From Spirochaetales bacterium (GTDB taxonomy: Bacteria > Spirochaetota > Spirochaetia > JAGLYY01), in NCBI GenBank assembly GCA_023131935.1, contig JAGLYY010000198.1:1-11550 (forward strand): 11,550 bases of DNA. Direction: 5' to 3'. A program made the position numbers and the translations under genes. This document shows, piece by piece, positions 5,755 through 11,550 of this stretch (the first letter of the stretch is position 1; each line of letters begins with the position of its first letter). Under the pieces are notes generated by a model. That model was given only the letters and a program-made list of their open reading frames with translations. It made no database searches and was not told the origin of the DNA.

Positions 5755-7410
5755 TCAGCTCGATTGACCCCGGCCCGGTGTTATCCGCTTGAGGAGTTCC
5801 TCAGCCGCCTTTTCGAATGAGGTGGCAGCGGCGCGGTAATCAAATCCTACAACAACACCCAATCCGGCGTATATGGTATCGTGGATGAAATCGGTTAACA
5901 GTTTAAGGTAGATCCTTCCATCAGTCTGTCCGTCGCTGTTGGTAAATGCCAGGTTCTTCAGCTCTAAGGTTTTTATTATCATATGAAGCTGTCTGGTTAT
6001 TACGGGATACATGGTTTTAATGAGCTTAAAATAATCCTGTTGGTAGACGGTGTCGTTCCGGATAAGGGATTGGATCTGTTTATGCCGGTCCCGTGAAGGC
6101 TCCTTCTTTCCATTTTCCCGTACCGGAATGAAATCGGAGATCAGGGATTGGACGGTGGGAGATTGGAAGAGTTTGTTGAGTGAGAAATAGAACAACAGGA
6201 GTCCCCCATCAGCGGCAATCTCCTTCATCCCTCTGCCTGCCAATTTATTCAGAGAAATCAGGAACCGGGTCAGTTCCCTGTCAACCGCCTTATTCGAAGG
6301 CCCCCTCTTTTCCACGGTAAAGAGACGTTTCGCTTCTTCCATTCCCTTAAGGTGCAGGTCCATCAGGCGAATAAGTTTTCCGAGAACGATCCAGAGGGGA
6401 TCTTTTCGGATGAGAGTCAGGTATTTTATAAGCTGTTGTTTTTCAGCCGCGGTAAAAAGGAGAAGCCCTTTTCTCCTCTTTTCCTCCGGGGATACACTTA
6501 CCAGGAGCTCTTCCAGGTAATTCCCGAGGCCTTCAAGATAGTCATTTTCCCCGTATATTTCAGGATTGTTAAGTATGTAATACCGGATAAGCTCAAGAGT
6601 CCGGGGAGAAATGTTCATGGCCGGGGGAATACTGAAAAGCCTTCTTCCCTGAAAACCTTTTAATGTCGCAAGGAGTTTCCGCTGGATGAGCAGGGGAAGG
6701 GCGGGATTCCCCTCGAGCAGATCGAGAGAGGGGTCGTGGGGTATCCGGGCAATATCCTCAAGGATTCCGGTTTCGGGGAAGTATTGTTCGCTTGCCGCTA
6801 CATTACGGTTGTAATTTCCCATAATGTCCAGGGGATTGAAGGTGCAATGGCTTTTATTCTCGAATTTGTTATGCCAGATAAGGACCTTTTTTATTTCCGT
6901 TTCGGTAAGGGCTTTTCTGATGTAACTGCCGGCGGAGACGTGGGCAGTTGGTTCCGGGTTTGTTACCAGGACGAGCTGCCCTATTCTGTTCAGATATTTA
7001 AGGTTAACATCCCAGCCCAATCCCGCTGGCAGATCAAAGAGCAGGAGATCGTAGGCGGAATCCAGGGTCTCGAGGAAAGTGGAAAAAAGAAGATCGCAGG
7101 GATCTTCCGACGTTGGAGGGAGGATGAGGTCCAGGCCGGAGAAGGCGGGCAGTCTTATATCGGAAAACTTTTTAATCTTTTTCCGTTTTTCTGTCAGTGC
7201 ATGTTCCGCGTCCCGTAAATCAAAGAGGGAAGGGATATCTGACAGGGGATCAAGATCAACAATTGCAACCCGAAAGCCGCGGCGGGCATAGTAGATACCG
7301 AGGTTGGCGCTGGTGGTGGTTTTCCCGACACCCCCCTTGCCGGAAGCGAAGGCAAGGGTTTTCCCCTTGAGTCGTTTCTCGATCACCTTATTCCGGGATT
7401 TGTTCTTCAT
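5755..7410 (-). CDS. MinD/ParA-family ATPase with long uncharacterised C-terminal helical region
   Basis: The 551-residue protein has an N-terminal ParA/MinD-type (SIMIBI) ATPase: deviant Walker A GKGGVGKTT (24-32, signature Lys25 and Lys30), Walker A' VDLDP (51-55) and Walker B LLLFDLPAG (122-130). VLVTNPEPTAHVSAG (147-161) matches the MinD/FlhG-type switch region. The ATPase appears to end near residue 265. The remaining ~285 residues are rich in Leu, Lys and Glu, look helical and have no membrane segment; I cannot assign them to a known domain. MinD and FleN/FlhG proteins are ~270-300 residues, so this is nearly twice as long. The gene starts 10 bp after the transporter gene stop, with AGAAGAGG in that gene's last codons, 13 bases from the ATG, so it is probably coupled. 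The role (positioning of a membrane complex, flagella or chemoreceptors) is unknown; no partner such as ParB, MinE or flhF is in the window. Confidence 0.85.
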   Translation of the reverse strand: MKNKSRNKVIEKRLKGKTLAFASGKGGVGKTTTSANLGIYYARRGFRVAIVDLDPLSDIPSLFDLRDAEHALTEKRKKIKKFSDIRLPAFSGLDLILPPTSEDPCDLLFSTFLETLDSAYDLLLFDLPAGLGWDVNLKYLNRIGQLVLVTNPEPTAHVSAGSYIRKALTETEIKKVLIWHNKFENKSHCTFNPLDIMGNYNRNVAASEQYFPETGILEDIARIPHDPSLDLLEGNPALPLLIQRKLLATLKGFQGRRLFSIPPAMNISPRTLELIRYYILNNPEIYGENDYLEGLGNYLEELLVSVSPEEKRRKGLLLFTAAEKQQLIKYLTLIRKDPLWIVLGKLIRLMDLHLKGMEEAKRLFTVEKRGPSNKAVDRELTRFLISLNKLAGRGMKEIAADGGLLLFYFSLNKLFQSPTVQSLISDFIPVRENGKKEPSRDRHKQIQSLIRNDTVYQQDYFKLIKTMYPVITRQLHMIIKTLELKNLAFTNSDGQTDGRIYLKLLTDFIHDTIYAGLGVVVGFDYRAAATSFEKAAEELLKRITPGRGQSS

Positions 7411-7420
7411 TATTTATTTT

Positions 7421-8842
7421 TTACCTCTTCTTATGGAGCCAGACAGAGTTTGCATTCGAGAATGCCCGCTTTTTGGCGATGATCGAAAAGGAAATGATGA
7501 CGAATAAAAGATATCCAAAGCTTACGCCGAGAGTTGCCCAGAAAAGAAGCGGGTTATTCTGGGTGGCGCTATAAGCCGGCAGGTTGATGCATAAGATGAA
7601 AGGGATCATTAACGCGAAGGTAATCCCTGAGGCATATACATAATCTGACGCGACAGGAGTGGCAAACTCCGGATCTATTACGCGGAGAAGGGCAAGCCCT
7701 GTCGGCATTGTTCCTGTTGCCGCGCCAAAAATGATAAGTGTCCGGTGAAAACGGTGGTCGGTGAAAATTCTGGAACTGATCCAGGGGACAGTGACAAGTG
7801 CCAGGACCCCTCCCGCGATGCAGATAATGAGAATTGGAAGCCAGTAGGAAGTTACTACGACAAGAGAGATCGCCCCAATTGCCGCGACAACCATGAGATC
7901 TACCGACATCCCGCTAATCCTGGTTAAAGTCCCCTCATCGAGTGTGTGATGAATATTGAAGGAGGAGAGGAGGAATTTCACGAACATTGCAACGAGAGCG
8001 GAGAATATGAAATTAATCCCCCACAGGTTAACCGCGAGTTCATATCCCATGGGACCAATAAGCGACAGGAGAACAGTAAGAAACTTGAGCAGGAGATAAC
8101 TGAGAAGATACACACCCCCGACATACGCGATATTTAGTGACATGGAATCAATCGCCTCGGTCTCCGTTGTCAAACGGGAGCCGATTGGATGCTCCTCTTT
8201 TCTTCCCAGAATTCCTCTTCGCACTCCGGGCCGAAGTAGTGTCTCCTCCTGTTTTTCAGTGACCCATCCTTTCCGGATACCGTAGTTGATCAGGAATACT
8301 CCGCCGAAACAGGCGAAGAGAAATCCAATCGCGGCGAATGTTAAGCCGAGAGATCCGGCTCCGAAAAATCCCATAGATTCCCAGCCCTGACCGATGGCAA
8401 ATGCTTGTCCCGGCCCAAGGGCAAAGCCCAGGGGGAGAAGGATTCCGAAAGCGGGAAAGAGGTCAGGCAGGAAAGTAATGGTGAAAACGAATGTCAGCAA
8501 TAGTCCGACAATAGCCTGAATCGCGTATTGTGAAATAATACCGACTGATGTTGATATAATATTATGATTTTTCTGTCTTCCGGTTCCATTTGCTCCCCGT
8601 AGTGTCATGGAGATAAATGAAATATTCAGAAGGTGGTAAACCAGTTGACCGAGATTGTCCTGAGAAAGACCGAGAGCGGGGGCAATAAAATTATAAAAAG
8701 GAAGGAGAATAAATCCAGCGGTCAGAGCGTTCGGGATGAGGTATTTTTGAAGAAAACGGATATGATACCGCGCGAAAGTAGCAAGGAGAAGGCCAAGGCT
8801 CAAAATCCCAAGGTCAATAAAAAAAGTCCAGGAAAAATTCAT
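7421..8842 (-). CDS. gltS: GltS-family sodium:glutamate (ESS) symporter homologue
   Basis: The 473-residue membrane protein has about ten to twelve hydrophobic segments arranged in two similar halves. A ~45-residue hydrophilic, Arg/Glu-rich loop (about 188-232) sits between them. The first half has LPLGFALGPGQAFAIG (136-151) followed by GWESMGFFGAGSLGLTFAAI; the second has GAATGTMPTGLALLRVIDPE (373-392). These glycine-rich re-entrant stretches characterise the ESS sodium:glutamate symporters. It is ~70 residues longer than E. coli GltS (401), mainly through the central loop and the C terminus. Substrate could be glutamate or another anion; I infer Na+ coupling from family only. AGGAAG at 8849-8854 precedes the ATG by 6 bases. 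It is the first gene of a two-gene operon with the ParA-like ATPase. Confidence 0.82.
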   Translation of the reverse strand: MNFSWTFFIDLGILSLGLLLATFARYHIRFLQKYLIPNALTAGFILLPFYNFIAPALGLSQDNLGQLVYHLLNISFISMTLRGANGTGRQKNHNIISTSVGIISQYAIQAIVGLLLTFVFTITFLPDLFPAFGILLPLGFALGPGQAFAIGQGWESMGFFGAGSLGLTFAAIGFLFACFGGVFLINYGIRKGWVTEKQEETLLRPGVRRGILGRKEEHPIGSRLTTETEAIDSMSLNIAYVGGVYLLSYLLLKFLTVLLSLIGPMGYELAVNLWGINFIFSALVAMFVKFLLSSFNIHHTLDEGTLTRISGMSVDLMVVAAIGAISLVVVTSYWLPILIICIAGGVLALVTVPWISSRIFTDHRFHRTLIIFGAATGTMPTGLALLRVIDPEFATPVASDYVYASGITFALMIPFILCINLPAYSATQNNPLLFWATLGVSFGYLLFVIISFSIIAKKRAFSNANSVWLHKKR

Positions 8843-8874
8843 TTCATACTTCCTATGAAAATATTGATTGTTTT

Positions 8875-8903
8875 ACTATTAACCATGGGATAGTGAAAGT
8901 CAA
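8875..8903 (-). promoter_or_regulatory. Putative promoter of the gltS-like / ParA-like operon
   Basis: On the - strand TTGACT (8898-8903, 5 of 6 to the -35 consensus) is followed after 17 bases by AATAGT (8875-8880, 4 of 6 to the -10 consensus). The predicted start is near 8868, giving a ~25-base leader containing the AGGAAG ribosome binding site. Confidence 0.45.
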
Positions 8904-8923
8904 GGGCGCGAATTAACAGGTAA

Positions 8924-9085
8924 TTATTGAAAAGGGCGGGCCTCGACAGACCCGTCAGGAGAAAGTGGTGTTTCCGGTACAGGAATGGAGAAGAGTATTA
9001 ATCCTGTTTCAGATAGATATTTTTCCAGGGGCGGTAGTCCATCACCTTCTGATACCATCAGCAGGCAGCTCACGATTCGTTTCAT
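8924..9085 (-). CDS. Possible small protein of 53 residues, unknown function
   Basis: On the - strand an ATG at 9085 opens a 53-codon frame ending in TAA at 8924-8926. AAAGGAG sits 8 bases upstream of the ATG (in AAAGGAGTAAGAGCTATG), among the best ribosome binding sites in the window, and is the main support. The predicted product starts MKRIVSCLLMVSEGDG and ends with VEARPFQ; it has a short basic N terminus, no convincing membrane segment and a proline-rich second half. I do not recognise it. It lies 81 bp upstream of the gltS-like gene in the same direction, with that gene's apparent promoter between them. It could be a genuine small protein, a leader peptide, or the remnant of a longer gene. 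Confidence 0.4.
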   Translation of the reverse strand: MKRIVSCLLMVSEGDGLPPLEKYLSETGLILFSIPVPETPLSPDGSVEARPFQ

Positions 9086-9137
9086 AGCTCTTACTCCTTT
9101 GAATAAAAATACATCTAATAAGAAGAATTTCTAATTC

Positions 9138-9171
9138 AAAGAAAAGTCAAGAGAAACAAAGACTTTTCTTT
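9138..9171. repeat. Perfect 11-bp inverted repeat (hairpin) upstream of hppA
   Basis: AAAGAAAAGTC (9138-9148) and GACTTTTCTTT (9161-9171) are exact reverse complements separated by 12 bases. On the + strand the right arm runs into TT and then CCCC. The stem is AT-rich with only three G:C pairs, so it is a poor intrinsic terminator; it may be an operator or a leader structure. Confidence 0.6.
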
Positions 9172-9182
9172 TTCCCCAATCG

Positions 9183-9214
9183 TTGATTAATGGGATGATT
9201 CTCATTACCATCAA
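9183..9214 (+). promoter_or_regulatory. Interrupted hairpin overlapping a possible hppA promoter
   Basis: TTGATTAATG (9183-9192) pairs with CATTA-CC-ATCAA (9203-9214) with a CC bulge and a 10-base loop. The same bases contain TTGATT (9183-9188) and, 17 bases later, TACCAT (9206-9211), each 4 of 6 to the sigma70 boxes. The promoter call is weak; the inverted repeat is visible directly and could be an operator. Confidence 0.35.
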
Positions 9215-9244
9215 AGCAACATAAGTAGATAAGGGGTGTATCCG

Positions 9245-11404
9245 ATGTTAGGTATTGTTGTACTTGCGGTGATCGTTGCCCTTGTCTTTGCCGCAATGAA
9301 TTTTGTTTTGGTAAAAAAGAAGGACCCGGGAAACGCGAAGATGCAGGAAATCGCATTGGCAATCCGTGAGGGGTCAGATACTTTTATTGCCCATGAATAT
9401 AAAATAATCCTTTCCATTGCAGTATTAATAGCCCTGCTTTTATTCGGGATTGTCTCGTGGTATACAGGAGTCGCCTTCATCCTCGGCGCTTTGATGAGCG
9501 CAAGCGCTGGTTGGATTGGTATGAAAATAGCGACTCTCGCGAATGTGAGGGTTTGTAACGCTGCCAGAACTACCCGGAAGCTCGGAGGGACCCTGAAGAT
9601 TGCTTTTCAGGGCGGCAGTGTAATGGGTTTGAGTGTGGGGGGATTTGCCCTGCTTGGATTAGGGATTATCTATGCGGTTTTCGGGAACATCCTCGGCCAG
9701 ATGGCTCCGGAAAATTTAATCATTGTAAAGAATTGGCTCGGTATTACTTTCATCCCCTTTACCATGACTGTTTCGGGATATGCCCTGGGATGTTCAGTTG
9801 TAGCCATGTTCGACAGAGTGGGTGGCGGAATCTATACTAAAGCAGCGGATATGGGTGCCGACCTGGTAGGAAAAACCGAAGCCGGTATCCCCGAAGATGA
9901 TCCGAGAAACCCGGCGACTATCGCCGACAACGTTGGCGATAATGTCGGTGATGTAGCGGGTCTTGGGGCTGATCTTCTTGAAAGTTATGTTGGGGCCCTG
10001 ATCTCCGCTGTAATCCTGACAGCTTACATGTTCTACACCACAAAAGACACAGCACACCCCATCTCCCCGGAACTGGTAAGCAGTCTTATCGGTTATCCCC
10101 TTACTGTCGCGGCAATCGGATTGCTGTGCAGCACCGTCGGTATCATGTTCCTTATTATCAAAAAGATTTCAGATCATCCCCACCGGGAACTCAATATGGC
10201 TACCTGGTCTTCGGCAATCCTTACGATCATAGCTACAGGTATTTACACCTGGTTAACCTTCAGAAATGAAACAGTAACAAATGCCGGTTTTATTGCCGGA
10301 CCTCTCTCCCCCTGGTTTGCCGCTGTTCTTGGAATCTGCAGCGGGGTACTGATTGGACAGCTTGCCGAATGGTACACAAGCTATGATTATAGCGCGACCC
10401 GGAAAATTGCTGAAGCTTCCAGTCAGGGACCAGCCTTAACTATCACTCAGGGGATGGCAACAGGCATGAAATCGGTATTCTTCCCTGTCGTCGTCCTCGG
10501 GATAGCAATCATTGGGGCGAATTACCTCGCGGGAATCTACGGCGTTGCCATGGCAGCTATCGGCATGCTGTCCTTCATCGCCGCAACCGTATCGGTGGAT
10601 ACTTACGGACCTATCGCCGATAACGCCGGAGGAATCGCCGAAATGTCCAGGCTGGACCCGGAAGTTCGGCAGATAACCGATACACTTGATTCTGTGGGCA
10701 ACACAACCGCGGCCATCGGGAAGGGCTTCGCGATAGGTTCGGCAGCCCTTGCTGCCCTCTCTCTTTTTGCCTCATATCTTTATTCCCAGGCCAGCCCGGG
10801 GGAAACCGGGGGGTTCACATTGCTCCTGGATATGATCAATACCTATACCCTCGCCGGAGCTCTCATCGGAGCGGCGCTGCCCTATCTATTTTCCGGAATC
10901 CTCATTGACGCAGTGGCAAAAGCGGCACGGAAGATGGTCGAGGAGGTCAGAAGACAGTTCGAAGAAAATCCGAGAATCCTTACGGGTGAGGATAAGCCGG
11001 ACTATAAACAGTGTATAGAGATCTCCTCCGCCGGAGCGTTGAAGGAGATGAAAGTTCCCGCCATTCTCGCTGTAGCTTCACCGATTGTGAGCGGTTTTCT
11101 CTTCGGCCCGGACTTTGTAGGGGGGCTGCTGATAGGAACAACCCTGTCGGGAATAATGCTTGCCCTATTTTCCGCGAATTCCGGAGGCGCCTGGGATAAC
11201 GCGAAAAAGTACATTGAACAGGGGTATCATGGCGGAAAAGGATCGGGAGCCCACGCCGCCGGAATCATCGGTGATACTGTGGGAGACCCCTTAAAAGATA
11301 CCGTAGGGCCCTCTCTCGATATTCTCATAAAGATCATGGCAGTTGTATCCCTGATTACCGCCAGTATCTTCAGCCAGTATAATTTTCTCGGGCTGTTTTA
11401 TTGA
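9245..11404 (+). CDS. hppA: Membrane-bound ion-translocating pyrophosphatase, K+-dependent type
   Basis: This integral membrane enzyme hydrolyses pyrophosphate and pumps H+ and/or Na+ across the cytoplasmic membrane. The 719-residue protein has about 16 membrane segments. Catalytic motifs are GGGIYTKAADMGADLVGKTE (194-213), DDPRNPATIADNVGDNVGD (218-236), DNAGGIAEM (459-467), SANSGGAWDNAKKYIE (643-658) and GDTVGDPLKDT (676-686), all intact. NTTAAIGKGFAIG (486-498) has Ala489 and Gly492 where K+-independent enzymes have Lys and Thr, so K+ dependence is expected. LLESYVG places Glu246 where Thermotoga Na+-pumping pyrophosphatase has its gate glutamate, so Na+ pumping is possible; by eye I cannot separate Na+, H+ and dual pumps. 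Start: ATG 9245 follows AAGGGG by 8 bases; a GTG at 9236 would overlap that site. It is monocistronic as far as visible. Confidence 0.96.
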   Translation: MLGIVVLAVIVALVFAAMNFVLVKKKDPGNAKMQEIALAIREGSDTFIAHEYKIILSIAVLIALLLFGIVSWYTGVAFILGALMSASAGWIGMKIATLANVRVCNAARTTRKLGGTLKIAFQGGSVMGLSVGGFALLGLGIIYAVFGNILGQMAPENLIIVKNWLGITFIPFTMTVSGYALGCSVVAMFDRVGGGIYTKAADMGADLVGKTEAGIPEDDPRNPATIADNVGDNVGDVAGLGADLLESYVGALISAVILTAYMFYTTKDTAHPISPELVSSLIGYPLTVAAIGLLCSTVGIMFLIIKKISDHPHRELNMATWSSAILTIIATGIYTWLTFRNETVTNAGFIAGPLSPWFAAVLGICSGVLIGQLAEWYTSYDYSATRKIAEASSQGPALTITQGMATGMKSVFFPVVVLGIAIIGANYLAGIYGVAMAAIGMLSFIAATVSVDTYGPIADNAGGIAEMSRLDPEVRQITDTLDSVGNTTAAIGKGFAIGSAALAALSLFASYLYSQASPGETGGFTLLLDMINTYTLAGALIGAALPYLFSGILIDAVAKAARKMVEEVRRQFEENPRILTGEDKPDYKQCIEISSAGALKEMKVPAILAVASPIVSGFLFGPDFVGGLLIGTTLSGIMLALFSANSGGAWDNAKKYIEQGYHGGKGSGAHAAGIIGDTVGDPLKDTVGPSLDILIKIMAVVSLITASIFSQYNFLGLFY

Positions 11405-11457
11405 TTGAAGAGGGAAATAACAGATCCGAACCATCCGTGTATATTCGTAGTTCCAAA

Positions 11458-11511
11458 CCTCCGCGAACTCCGAGAGAGATCTTTAGAAGAAAGAGGAGCA
11501 TCTCGCAGAGG
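11458..11511 (+). repeat. Imperfect inverted repeat downstream of hppA
   Basis: CCTCCGCGA (11458-11466) and TCGCAGAGG (11503-11511) pair with one mismatch; inside them CTCC (11468-11471) pairs with GGAG (11495-11498). No T-run follows, so it is not a normal terminator. It ends in the possible ribosome binding site of the next frame and might be a leader structure. Confidence 0.3.
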
Positions 11512-11516
11512 GAAGA

Positions 11517-11550
11517 ATGGAGGATGTTTTTGGACCACAATCAAGCAATA
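11517..11550 (+). CDS. Possible start of a further gene, cut by the window end
   Basis: ATG at 11517 follows AGAGG (11507-11511) by 5 bases and opens a frame (MEDVFGPQSSN...) that runs off the window. The frame is closed by TAG at 11484-11486 upstream, so this would be the first start. Eleven codons are too few to judge whether it is real. Confidence 0.22.
   Translation, partial: MEDVFGPQSSN

Larger units (their letters stand above)
8843..9244. other. Intergenic region between divergent gltS-like gene and hppA
   Basis: About 400 bp separate the two divergent genes. From left to right it holds the gltS-like promoter (8875-8903), a 53-codon ORF on the - strand (8924-9085) with its own ribosome binding site, an AT-rich stretch with a small GAATT-TCT-AATTC palindrome (9125-9137), an 11-bp hairpin (9138-9171), a second hairpin overlapping a possible promoter (9183-9214), and the hppA ribosome binding site AAGGGG (9231-9236). 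I see no tRNA or known riboswitch. Confidence 0.6.

Noticed and set aside
6352..7218. Plus-strand reading frames opposite the ATPase gene
   Set aside because: The opposite strand encodes intact Walker motifs; the plus-strand frames show no recognisable protein features.
8935..8955. GC-rich CGGG/CCCG repeat as a terminator
   Set aside because: The stem is only 4 bp with a 10-base loop and there is no T-run on either strand.
9191..9209. A Fur-box-like sequence upstream of hppA
   Set aside because: I count 12 of 19 matches to the consensus, in AT-rich DNA; there is no iron-related gene nearby, so chance is the better explanation.
9236..9244. GTG at 9236 as the hppA start
   Set aside because: It overlaps the AAGGGG ribosome binding site, which is spaced 8 bases from the ATG at 9245.
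1..11550. CRISPR arrays, insertion sequences, tRNA or rRNA genes, phage defence genes other than the toxin-antitoxin pair
   Set aside because: I saw no regularly spaced repeats, no transposase, no tRNA-like cloverleaf and no further defence-type proteins on either strand.

Overview
The window looks like ordinary chromosome from a free-living bacterium of intermediate GC. I lean towards a spirochaete because of the combination of a MinD/ParA-like ATPase with a long C-terminal extension, a GltS-type carrier and a K+-dependent membrane pyrophosphatase. That assignment is an inference; no rRNA or other decisive marker is present.

Region 1 (1-5145, + strand) is a tightly packed six-gene run. It holds the 3' end of aroA (EPSP synthase), aroC (chorismate synthase), pheA (fused chorismate mutase and prephenate dehydratase with an ACT domain), nadC (quinolinate phosphoribosyltransferase), a class IV PLP aminotransferase, and a lipoprotein zinc aminopeptidase of the HEETH type. 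Neighbouring genes overlap by 1-26 bp or abut, so they are probably one transcript with coupled translation. The first three encode consecutive steps from shikimate-3-phosphate to phenylpyruvate. The aminotransferase could supply the last step to phenylalanine, or could be an aminodeoxychorismate lyase. nadC and the peptidase are passengers without an obvious link.

Region 2 (5164-5737, + strand) is a small AT-rich island: a type II toxin-antitoxin pair (Phd/YefM-like antitoxin, YoeB/Txe-like RelE-fold toxin). It has its own sigma70-like promoter, and a perfect TGTACGTACA palindrome lies at the predicted transcription start, as expected for autorepression.

Region 3 (5755-8842, - strand) is a two-gene operon: a GltS-family sodium:glutamate symporter homologue followed 10 bp later by the MinD/ParA-like ATPase, whose C-terminal half (about 280 residues) I cannot assign. 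A promoter is visible just upstream of the symporter gene.

Region 4 (8843-9244) is the intergenic space between divergent genes. It contains an unlisted 53-codon ORF on the - strand with a strong ribosome binding site, and two hairpins in front of hppA.

Region 5 (9245-11404, + strand) is hppA, a membrane ion-pumping pyrophosphatase with the K+-dependent sequence signature. The last 146 bp hold an imperfect inverted repeat and possibly the first codons of another gene.

I found no CRISPR array, transposase, RNA gene or prophage gene. The least explained items are the C-terminal region of the ParA-like protein together with its link to a transporter, and the hppA leader.
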